NCBI GenBank assembly: GCA_902363625.1
Contig: CABJAS010000007.1
Span: 124,001 to 188,000 of the forward strand
Direction: 5' to 3'
Length of the DNA stretch: 64,000 nt
From: Clostridiaceae bacterium
Lineage (GTDB): Bacteria; Bacillota_I; Bacilli_A; Erysipelotrichales; Coprobacillaceae
Below the pieces are notes generated by a model that searched no databases, had not been told where the DNA came from, and saw only the letters and a program-made list of their open reading frames with translations. Shown here piece after piece: positions 31,349 through 38,750 of this stretch. How positions within the stretch are numbered: position 1 is the first letter of the stretch; every line of letters begins with the position of its first letter. The translations under genes were made by a program, and so were the position numbers.

Positions 31349-32055
31349 ATGATTTAGTTGAACAAATAAAAAAAAGATTAAGTGAAAATCAACCGGTAGA
31401 TGAAGATTATATCTATTCATTATGCTTAGAAAGTGACTTAGATATAAGTCAAATTCAAGATGTCGTTGATGAAATATTTAAAGCAAGTTCAAATGTGCTG
31501 ACTTCAACAAAAGAATTAAATATCCTACTACCTCAAGTGATTAAAGATATAGAAGAAAACTCAAAAAAATTTGGTTGTTATGCGTATCCAAAAACCATTC
31601 GATCTATTATTAATGGTGTTGAGAAATCAGCTGTAGCACACCACTTTTCAAATAAACCTTACTTTGGAGTATATAAAGACGATAAACTATCATTAAATTC
31701 AATTGAGATTGCATTAGAAGATTTAGTGTTAACTCACATCATATTCAAGAAAAATGTCAACGGAAAAACAAGATATACTTCTAAAGAAATAAAAGAACTG
31801 CGAAATGTAGCTGATGATGAATGTCCAAATTGTGGTGAAAAATTAATAAAAAAAATAAGCAAATATGGTACAGAATTTTTAGTTTGTTCAAGATATCCAA
31901 AATGTAAGTACATTAAAAATGAAAAGAATAAATATCCAATAGAAACCGAAGAAATTTGTCCAAATTGTGGTAGCCCTGTTATCCTAAAATTAGGAAGATT
32001 TGGTGAATTTAAAGCATGTTCTAATTATCCTAAGTGTAAAACAATACTTAAATAA
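31345..32055 (+). CDS. Protein with two topoisomerase-type C4 zinc ribbons
   Basis: 236 residues. Start TTG 31345 overlaps the stop of the previous gene; AGGAG is 9 bases upstream. The C-terminal third has two zf-C4_Topoisom repeats: CPNCGEKL with CSRYPKC, and CPNCGSPV with CSNYPKC. These ribbons bind single-stranded DNA in type IA topoisomerases. The N-terminal 150 residues are not recognised. It may be the DNA-recognition subunit of the cluster. Confidence 0.7.
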   Translation: MNDLVEQIKKRLSENQPVDEDYIYSLCLESDLDISQIQDVVDEIFKASSNVLTSTKELNILLPQVIKDIEENSKKFGCYAYPKTIRSIINGVEKSAVAHHFSNKPYFGVYKDDKLSLNSIEIALEDLVLTHIIFKKNVNGKTRYTSKEIKELRNVADDECPNCGEKLIKKISKYGTEFLVCSRYPKCKYIKNEKNKYPIETEEICPNCGSPVILKLGRFGEFKACSNYPKCKTILK

Positions 32056-32111
32056 TAATGATTAATATGCACTTCTAGTGAATATTTGTATTGTTCATAA
32101 TTACCTCCAAG

Positions 32112-32143
32112 TATAATAAAAACAAGACATTTTTGCCTTGTTT
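32112..32143 (-). terminator. Terminator for the minus-strand toxin gene, perhaps bidirectional
   Basis: Stem AAACAAG / CTTGTTT with a 10-base loop. On the minus strand it ends in TTTTTATT, a good U tract; on the plus strand the tail is only TTTCTT. It separates the Dnd-like cluster from the convergent toxin-antitoxin genes. Confidence 0.6.
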
Positions 32144-32167
32144 CTTGAGTATTTGATTACTATTAAA

Positions 32168-32938
32168 TTAAACGCTTTGTAAGATAGAGAGTTCATATAT
32201 ATTACATAGTAATTGAATGAGTGAATCTTTATTCATATTTCTAATACCAAGCTGATCTAAATTTAATTCTTCTTTATCTATGTTTTTTATGAATTGTGAT
32301 AAATCTTCTTTGATTACATTAGGAAGATTGATTTTAGTAGTCGGTGTTAATAACATTGATAATCGAATAACATCATTTTTATGCTTCTTAATATCTCTAC
32401 TATCAACATGTTCTCCGTGTTTTTTTCTCTGTGTTAAGTCTAACCATGCTTTCGCTTTGAATGGAATAATATGTTCTGCATTTAATATGGATACGCCATT
32501 CATCGTTGCGATTCCATCGGTAAGGAAATCATAATAATTATCATCTAATAAAATAGCGGATAAACTTGATATTTCATCATCAATATGGATTGGCGCGATA
32601 TTTTGATTTATCTTAGGTAGAAACCAATCTTGTTTCTTTGAAAATAATTCGATTATCTTTGGATAATCTGATGATTTTGGCTCGGAAAAACGATAAAACT
32701 CAGCGTTACCACTTCCTTTATTAATGTGTTTGTAACCAGCATCTTGTACATACTTCCAAAAAATTTCTCCAAATTCTTTTGATAGTGCTTCAATAATGAG
32801 TACCATATCAATATCTTTCGTTGCACGAAAATCTAATTCTTGCTCTGACATTAGGAGTTCACATGCTGTTCCACCAATAATCACATATTGATTTTCAAAA
32901 CCTTTAAAATATTGTTTAAATGAATCTATTCCAATCAT
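32168..32938 (-). CDS. AbiEii-like nucleotidyltransferase toxin
   Basis: 256 residues. The nucleotidyltransferase signature is visible as IIGGTACELLM followed by RATKDIDMVL (two acidic residues of the DID motif). This matches the AbiEii/AbiGii toxin superfamily, which acts in abortive infection by modifying RNA acceptors with nucleotides. The start follows GGAAGGAGC. It is 2 bases after the antitoxin gene, the gene order expected for AbiE-type pairs. Sequence is divergent, so target and activity are unknown. Confidence 0.72.
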   Translation of the reverse strand: MIGIDSFKQYFKGFENQYVIIGGTACELLMSEQELDFRATKDIDMVLIIEALSKEFGEIFWKYVQDAGYKHINKGSGNAEFYRFSEPKSSDYPKIIELFSKKQDWFLPKINQNIAPIHIDDEISSLSAILLDDNYYDFLTDGIATMNGVSILNAEHIIPFKAKAWLDLTQRKKHGEHVDSRDIKKHKNDVIRLSMLLTPTTKINLPNVIKEDLSQFIKNIDKEELNLDQLGIRNMNKDSLIQLLCNIYELSILQSV

Positions 32939-32940
32939 AT

Positions 32941-33894
32941 TTAAGCTCCTTCCTTGTTAAATATACTTTCTAACAATTGCTCTATTTCTATTTCCAGTCT
33001 TTCGTCTGTATTACCTAGTGAAGAAATAATTAAAGATATTTTATCAATATTCTTTTTATCTCGACTAAATAATAGGGGATTATAATTCCATATTTGAAGT
33101 TCAACTTGTTCTTCTACTGAATAATAATCTTTTTGTAAATTTATTTGTTTACTATTCGCTTTATCAATCGCATATGTTTTTAATTTTGGTGGATTGATAA
33201 AAGTATACTGACTTAATGCAGATTCAGCAGATAATACCATATCATCACTAAGATTGAATTTTAAGATATATCCTTGTTTTTGAATAGGAGATTGTAAATA
33301 CTCCTTCATTTTATAAAATAAATCTAATTTATTGAAGTGAGTTGTTAAATAGATTTTTCTTCCATCTTTATGCTCTTCAAATAACTTTGTAGCACATAGT
33401 TGCCGATATGCTCTTGTAAGAGTCATGTTAGAAACAGAAATTGTTTCTAAAGCTTCACTAATGTAGAATTTATCTGTATCTTGATGTAGGATCCAAATGA
33501 ATAAAAGTTGAGAAGCTAAAGTTAGTTTTTCAATTTTTTTATTTTCTTCACATTGTTCATCGGTGATTAATGTAGTCATAAATGGTAAATAAACCATTTT
33601 ATCTTTTAAAATAAAGGCAATTTTATTTTCAAGAAGATTTTGCTTTCTAAAATTTGAAATAGAATCTAGATTTAAGAATACAGGTAAATCTTCTACATTT
33701 TTAATTACATTTATTTGTTTTTTTAATGCAGTAAGATTAGGTAAGCCTTCATGTGGCGTTAAGGATAAACAAGAGATATCATTGATTGTTGCCTTTTGAA
33801 TTGTAAAATCATTTAAAATATAAAATGGTAATTGATTTGTTTTATCCCAATCTTTTATGTTTAATTTTAGTCCAAGTGTATTGAATGCATTCAT
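32941..33894 (-). CDS. AbiE-type antitoxin / winged-helix partner protein
   Basis: 317 residues. A winged-helix segment (SEALETISVSNMTLTRAYRQ) sits near residues 145-175, followed by an alpha/beta C-terminal domain, as in AbiEi-like antitoxins that both neutralise the nucleotidyltransferase and repress their own promoter. Start ATG behind GGTGGTGAT. The long palindrome 34 bases upstream supports autorepression. I do not recognise the exact family. Confidence 0.6.
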   Translation of the reverse strand: MNAFNTLGLKLNIKDWDKTNQLPFYILNDFTIQKATINDISCLSLTPHEGLPNLTALKKQINVIKNVEDLPVFLNLDSISNFRKQNLLENKIAFILKDKMVYLPFMTTLITDEQCEENKKIEKLTLASQLLFIWILHQDTDKFYISEALETISVSNMTLTRAYRQLCATKLFEEHKDGRKIYLTTHFNKLDLFYKMKEYLQSPIQKQGYILKFNLSDDMVLSAESALSQYTFINPPKLKTYAIDKANSKQINLQKDYYSVEEQVELQIWNYNPLLFSRDKKNIDKISLIISSLGNTDERLEIEIEQLLESIFNKEGA

Positions 33895-33927
33895 TGTATC
33901 ACCACCATATTAACATTTATTTATTTG

Positions 33928-33952
33928 ATTATAACATATATAATGTTATAAT
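33928..33952. promoter_or_regulatory. Operator-like palindrome of the AbiE-like module
   Basis: Two perfect 10-bp arms, ATTATAACAT and ATGTTATAAT, with a 5-base spacer. Each arm contains a TATAAT-like or ATTATA sequence, so the operator probably covers the -10 region of the minus-strand promoter. Confidence 0.6.
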
Positions 33953-34035
33953 ACAATTAAATTAAGTTAAAATAATTATAAGTTTATTTTTTCATTCATT
34001 AAATATGTATTTGTGCAGTTTATAAAAATATCCTA

Positions 34036-34128
34036 GTCTTTGATGCCTTAAAACGTGAAGTATACAAAGAAAGCGAATTAACTGTCACAAAAAATGATAA
34101 GTCAGGAGCAAACTGAGTTAGCAATCCA
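34036..34128 (+). pseudogene. Remnant of a NUDIX hydrolase gene
   Basis: About 90 bases clearly related to the NUDIX box of the gene at 48783 (aligned to about 48940-49035), including the shared stretch TTAAAACGTGAAGTATAC. The frame is broken and no start or end is present. Region 33953-34443 outside this fragment holds no supported gene. Confidence 0.75.
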
Positions 34129-34443
34129 CCTACTGCAATCATCAGGGTATCTCACTCCACTAGCAAGATGATTTATTCACTGGGATTATGAAATAGGAAT
34201 ATTTTCTAAAAACTATTCATTTATGGGAAAATATCCACAAAAGCTTAAAAAATGAATGGAAGGATAGATTAAGATGGAAAAAGATTGAATATACTTAAAT
34301 GGATACTTATATCCAAAATTGGCATTACCACCTCAATAGGAAATTCATTTAACAAGATTTGGTAGAAAAAGATTACAGTATTTAAAATAGTATTGACTAA
34401 TCATTTCCTGAATTGCAAGTAGAAAGTGGCAATAAGAGAAAAA

Positions 34444-34556
34444 TTAAGCATAGAAACAAAAGGCATCAGATAAGCCTAAATCAATAAGTTCTTTTTTGAA
34501 AGATTCTTCTGCTGAAATATAGCCAAGGATCTTTCTTTTTTTATTGTTGATTTGTT
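34444..34556 (-). pseudogene. C-terminal remnant of a second, older IS30-like transposase
   Basis: Minus-strand reading from the edge of the intact IS30 gives an in-frame tail of 37 codons with KKRKILGYISAEESFKKEL and a stop at 34444. This is the typical C-terminal pattern of IS30-family transposases and differs from the intact copy. The intact element appears inserted into or next to this remnant. Confidence 0.65.
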
Positions 34557-36059
34557 CCTGAAGTGAAAAGTTAAATTCCACCTTGATTATTTTCAATGGT
34601 AAGTTTGCTGACAGTAAAATTTCGCTAATCTATTTTAAAAGTAGATAAGGTTTCAAAGTGACCTTATCCTTATCGATTTTGGTCATACCAAAATCATAGA
34701 ATTTCTTCATCAGCACAGGATTTAGAAATTCTAGATACTCAATGGGAGATTTTCCATTGAGTTTTTCTTTTGGAGAGGAATTGATGTGGGAAATCACAGT
34801 ATTTAAATCCTCTTGATCTAATAATCCTAATTTATGTAAATTTGTACCACTAGGACATATATAACAAAGCCCAATATGATTATTCTCTAGACTTCCTTTT
34901 TGGCAAGACTGGAGAGGATCACAATAATATACACTTGTTCTTCTTGCGTTATCTTCTCTTATTTCCATAGCATCCGCAGCTGTAAACTCACTTCCTCTAT
35001 CTGTGAGTAGAACTTGCACTTTTGTATTGAACAGTTCAGGGGTGATAATGGATTCTAACAAATTAACTCCTTCTAACATATTTTGTGCATCTTTTTTATC
35101 ATGAAGAATGGCAAACATAAATCCATATTTGATAAACTTGAATGTTTGAATAAAAGGACCATTGGATACATCGTTATAAACAGTATCCATTTGAACAACA
35201 TTGAAATCAGGATGTTCTAGCATCAAAGCTTTATAATCACTATAAAGTCTACCTTTGAGAAAACGACGATCTTCACGTTTTTTATAGGTAATAGCTTTTT
35301 TCTTCGGAATTTTTCGACTCACTTTTCGACGAAGATCAAATACAGAAATGTCGATACCTACGTTTTTGAAAACACCATCTTCAATATAGGTATAAAGAGT
35401 TTTTTCGGAGTAAGATAATTCAGGATGAGAAGCAAGAATCTGATAAATAGACTGACCTTGTTTAAGCAGTGGAAGTAATATAGAACCAAGTTGTTTAATC
35501 TCATTGACCGTGACATTAATACCGATACGAGTGTTTATGAGAGAAGAACAGTATTCTTTATGGGTAAGATCAGGTTTATAGAAGAACTTATCAAAACGGC
35601 ATGAAGAAAATTTAGAACAGCCATTACAAGCTCCAGGAGAACGATCTCGACGAGAGCAAGAAAAAGGAATGTAATCAGGACAGGAAGTAGAACAAAAACG
35701 TCCATGTTTGCATTTGGCGTAGTTAGAACATTCCAAAGGAAGTTTACATTTGTAAGAATTAATGCGATGAAGTTTAATTTCTTTACCAATCGTAGATTTC
35801 TCTTTACCTAAAGTATCAGCGATAGCTTTTTTAGAAGAACCATTACGGATACCAGTTTCAATGATTAGTCTCTCTTGATGAGTAAGAAGTTTGTTTTTGT
35901 TTGAAATTGAATACATATAAAGTACCGTCCTTTCAGTTAGCGAATACTGTCAGCTAATAAAAGAATGACATTGTGAAAGAGTAAATTCAACTAGGATTTA
36001 CTGAAAGACTGATTTCCACTTGCACCGCTTTGAAGTGGAATTTAACTTTTCACTTCAGG
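34557..36059 (-). mobile_element. Complete IS30-family insertion sequence
   Basis: 1503 bp, bounded by perfect 25-bp terminal inverted repeats (34557-34581 and 36035-36059, outer sequence CCTGAAGTGAAAAGTT). It contains one transposase gene on the minus strand. No clear short target duplication is seen (left flank TTGTT, right flank GTAAT). Its right 214 bp occur again at 18526-18739. Confidence 0.92.
34630..35916 (-). CDS. IS30-family transposase
   Basis: 428 residues, apparently intact. N-terminal HTH (GSSKKAIADTLGKEKSTIGK), a Cys-rich central zinc-binding region (about residues 58-110), and the DDE catalytic core: Asp in VVQMDTV, Asp in LLTDRGSEF and Glu in KGSLENNHI. Start ATG follows AAAGGACGG. 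It is likely functional. Confidence 0.93.
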   Translation of the reverse strand: MYSISNKNKLLTHQERLIIETGIRNGSSKKAIADTLGKEKSTIGKEIKLHRINSYKCKLPLECSNYAKCKHGRFCSTSCPDYIPFSCSRRDRSPGACNGCSKFSSCRFDKFFYKPDLTHKEYCSSLINTRIGINVTVNEIKQLGSILLPLLKQGQSIYQILASHPELSYSEKTLYTYIEDGVFKNVGIDISVFDLRRKVSRKIPKKKAITYKKREDRRFLKGRLYSDYKALMLEHPDFNVVQMDTVYNDVSNGPFIQTFKFIKYGFMFAILHDKKDAQNMLEGVNLLESIITPELFNTKVQVLLTDRGSEFTAADAMEIREDNARRTSVYYCDPLQSCQKGSLENNHIGLCYICPSGTNLHKLGLLDQEDLNTVISHINSSPKEKLNGKSPIEYLEFLNPVLMKKFYDFGMTKIDKDKVTLKPYLLLK

Positions 36060-36116
36060 GTAATATTAAAAATGATGGGACTGCAATTGACTATATTGTA
36101 ATATTTGGGTCTAATA

Positions 36117-36137
36117 TATATAGAATAATACTATATA
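36117..36137. promoter_or_regulatory. Candidate operator of the Phd/ParE module
   Basis: Inverted repeat TATATAG / CTATATA with a 7-base spacer, just upstream of the antitoxin ribosome site. Phd/YefM antitoxins normally bind such repeats with the toxin as co-repressor. Confidence 0.45.
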
Positions 36138-36156
36138 AACAAAAGGAGGTATGTTT

Positions 36157-36423
36157 ATGAATATTCGTCCATCTGCTGCAATAAGACAAAATTACAATGA
36201 AATTGCTGAAATGTGTAAAAAAACCGGAGAACCAATCTACCTAACAAAAAACGGAGAGGGGGATTTGGTTGTAATGGACATTGAAGCATTCAATCGCAGA
36301 GAACGAATGTTAAAACTTCGCGAAGAACTTTTAGCAGTTGAAGAAGACCGAATTGCTGGTAATGTAGGTTGTACACTAGACGAACTTGATGAATACCTAG
36401 ATGGTGTCATTGCTGAGGTATAG
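36157..36423 (+). CDS. Phd/YefM-family antitoxin
   Basis: 88 residues. The N-terminal DNA-binding part has PSAAIRQNYNEIAEMC and the YLTKNGEGDLVVMDIEAF strand motif typical of Phd/YefM; the C-terminal helix would wrap the toxin. ATG 36157 is preferred to ATG 36151 because GGAGG ends only one base before the latter. It ends three bases before the toxin start. Confidence 0.88.
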   Translation: MNIRPSAAIRQNYNEIAEMCKKTGEPIYLTKNGEGDLVVMDIEAFNRRERMLKLREELLAVEEDRIAGNVGCTLDELDEYLDGVIAEV

Positions 36424-36426
36424 TGT

Positions 36427-36744
36427 ATGAATACAGACCAACAATACAAAGTAATTATTTCAGACAGAGCAAGAAGAATACTTGCTTCACACATTCGTTT
36501 TATGGCTCAAGTAAATAAAGAAGCGGAAAAGGCAAAGAAAAATGAAATTATGAGGGCAATGCGATTTCTTAATCAAATGCCTCAACGCTTTCCATTTTTC
36601 AACGAACTATATATCACACCGAATAAGTATCGTAAAATGTTTATTCAAAAAAGGTATATTGTTCTTTACCAAATCAAAGATGATACAGTTTATGTTGACT
36701 ATATCATAGATTGTCGTAAAGATTATGCTTGGCTAATGAATTAA
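36427..36744 (+). CDS. RelE/ParE-family toxin
   Basis: 105 residues with the RelE/ParE fold order: two helices (ISDRARRILASHIRFMAQ) and a C-terminal sheet with the family motif YRKMFIQKRYIVLYQI. Either an mRNA interferase or gyrase poison; the sequence does not decide. It pairs with the preceding antitoxin. Confidence 0.85.
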   Translation: MNTDQQYKVIISDRARRILASHIRFMAQVNKEAEKAKKNEIMRAMRFLNQMPQRFPFFNELYITPNKYRKMFIQKRYIVLYQIKDDTVYVDYIIDCRKDYAWLMN

Positions 36745-36765
36745 AAGTTTAATAACATATTGAAG

Positions 36766-36796
36766 AATCGTCACTTATTATCGGTGGCGATTTTTA
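36766..36796 (+). terminator. Terminator after the Phd/ParE operon
   Basis: 9-bp stem AATCGTCAC / GTGGCGATT (one G-U pair) followed by five T. Confidence 0.75.
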
Positions 36797-36803
36797 GGGT
36801 AAT

Positions 36804-38486
36804 CAAATAATTTAGGGGGATTACCAAATTCTTTGGGGGACAACTTTAGGGTCTGCCAACACATTATGATTCAAATGAAAAGGAACATTTTAAGCAATGC
36901 TCTTTTTTTGTCTAGATTTTCATTTGATTATTTTTTCTTCTATAAATTTCTTCTTTTGACTTTGGTACTGTCAAAACTTTTTCATTTTTGCGGTTAGCCC
37001 ATATTAATCTGCATCGTACATATTCGAAGTTATCTAATCCTCTAGAGTTTCTTTTGAAATCTTTTGGTGTTCGATTATATCCTTCTATTGGTCCATTAGA
37101 AATACGTCTTTCTTTACCCTGATTATCAATGATATAAGTAAATGAGTTAATGATTTCCTGTTTATGTTTCTTTAATGTCCCTGAAAATTCAACGAGCAGT
37201 TTGAATTTACTCCTTGCATATTCTTCAGTAAGCCGACTTAACATGATGTCTATCTTGGTTGAATCTCTTTCTTTAGAATGATTAAATTCAATATACTTTT
37301 CCTTTAATTTTCTAATAGGTTTTAGAGTATCATGAAGTTCAAAAAATAATTTCTCATAATCATAAGTGTTTAAGTACATCTTTAATTTATGATTATATTT
37401 TCTTTCAACTTTATATTCAATGTTTTCTTCATTGCGTAAAATCAACCATCTAAAGTTATTGAGAAGATAGACTTCCCTAGAAACAGGAATAGGTATATTT
37501 GCTTCATTTTCATTGATTGGGTTATTCCTCTTTTTGCATGACTCTATAAAGGATTTCCTATCTCCTTCTATATATTTCTTTTTCAGGTTATTCAAATATA
37601 TAATAATGAGACGATTTAACCAGGCCACAATATGAAAACTATCTACAATAGCTATACTATTAGGAAAATATCGCTTGGTGTAGTGAATATAGGGGCTATA
37701 CATGTCACGGACCAGATATTTGACTTTTCTGCGTTCTTCAATAGGAATTGAAAGGAAATAGGCATTTGTGGTTTCTTCTCATCTGTTTGGAAGAATGTCA
37801 ACAACATCACCGCTTTTGAAATCCATTAATACTAAAGCATATTTATGCTTATAGTCAATATTTAGAAAGACTTCATCTACTGACAGTATTTCTGGCAGTG
37901 GGAGACGCTTTATATCCAAATACTGAAGAAAAATGTAATGAACGGATGTATCAGAAATATGATATCTTTTAGCTACATCTGCTGAGGTAAGATGAATATT
38001 CTTCATTTCATTGAGTATCATGTAAGGGGTGATATTAGAGGACTGTTTATATTTCTCTACAAAGTTAAACTGAACGTTAAAATACAGAAGACATTGAGGG
38101 TTGGTACATTTCCATTTTCTTTGTTTTAATATAAGTTTTAACTGGAAACCGTCCTGAAGAATAGGGCGATTGATGGTTCTTGTATAAAAGCCTTTAGAAT
38201 GCATTCTGGATGAACAGGCAGGACAAAATTCTGGCTTAAGTTTTTTTCTAAATATATTTCTTTGGTATGACCATTGATGATAAAATTGGAAATAATGATA
38301 TTTTCATCTTCAAAGTTTAAAAATTTAATGATATGATTATCCATATAGTTCCTTTCTTTGTTATCTAGACAATAATATAATAAAACGAACTATATAAAGA
38401 AACAACAGTTTGGAATATAACTGTTGTTTTTAAGTCAAATATTCAATTAAGATAGACCCCTAAAAAACAGACCCCTAAATAATTTG
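36804..38486 (-). mobile_element. ISL3-family insertion sequence, defective
   Basis: Imperfect terminal inverted repeats CAAATAATTTAGGGG (36804-36818) and CCCCTAAATAATTTG (38472-38486), one mismatch; the exact outer ends are approximate. It encloses one transposase gene with a nonsense codon and a frameshift. No target duplication was identified. Confidence 0.7.
36912..38344 (-). pseudogene. ISL3-family transposase, inactivated
   Basis: Read on the minus strand the parts are the N-terminus (38138-38344), a zinc-finger and HTH region (37779-38204), and the DDE core with SVDEVFLNIDYKHKYALVL, VRDMYSPYIHYTKRYFPN and SNGPIEGYNRTPKDFKR (to 36912). The first two parts are in different frames, with the shift in an A-rich run near 38239-38246; the second and third share a frame but are split by a TGA at 37779-37781, perhaps from CGA. 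About 470 residues if repaired. Confidence 0.85.
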
Positions 38487-38750
38487 AATAGCCCGATAAT
38501 AAAGCATTTGACAGAAATGAATTTAAATATATGTGTTATATGAAGTGTCATTAAGGTGATACTTTTTATGTTATATTATGCAAATTATATATTGAAGTAG
38601 AACCAGATTGGCTTTAGAAAATTTTTGCAATGATACTTTCATCTATTTTTTGTTTTTAAGTTTTCATATTTAAATTATATACATATTTTTATTTTAGACT
38701 GTAAATAGATATGTAATGTTGGTATAATTTTATCAATGGTAGGTGGTATT

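Larger units (their letters stand above)
18911..32055 (+). other. Candidate non-canonical DNA phosphorothioation (Dnd-like) defence cluster
   Basis: Ten genes on one strand with overlaps or short gaps, except for the small leader gap after the regulator. Components with recognisable Dnd roles are a DndC-like PAPS-reductase (19161), a DndA-like cysteine desulfurase (25285), a DndD-like SMC ATPase (28764) and a PLD/helicase like the Dnd-linked restriction enzyme (26408). Additional members are DUF4007, a BrxC/PglY-like ATPase, a zinc-ribbon protein and two unrecognised proteins. DndB and classical DndE are not visible. The archaeal-type DndCDEA-PbeABCD system is the nearest concept I know; gene-by-gene identity to Pbe proteins could not be tested. 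Confidence 0.7.

Noticed and set aside
18911..32055. BREX type 4 locus
   Set aside because: The PAPS-reductase and large ATPase are suggestive of brxP and brxC, but pglZ and brxL are absent and a desulfurase plus DndD-like gene are present.
18526..36059. Composite transposon formed by two IS30 copies
   Set aside because: The left copy lacks most of the element and its left inverted repeat, so it cannot act as a normal end pair. Recombination between repeats is the safer reading.
37779..37781. Recoded TGA (selenocysteine or tryptophan) in the ISL3 transposase
   Set aside because: No SECIS-like hairpin noticed and another frameshift is present in the same gene, so decay is simpler.
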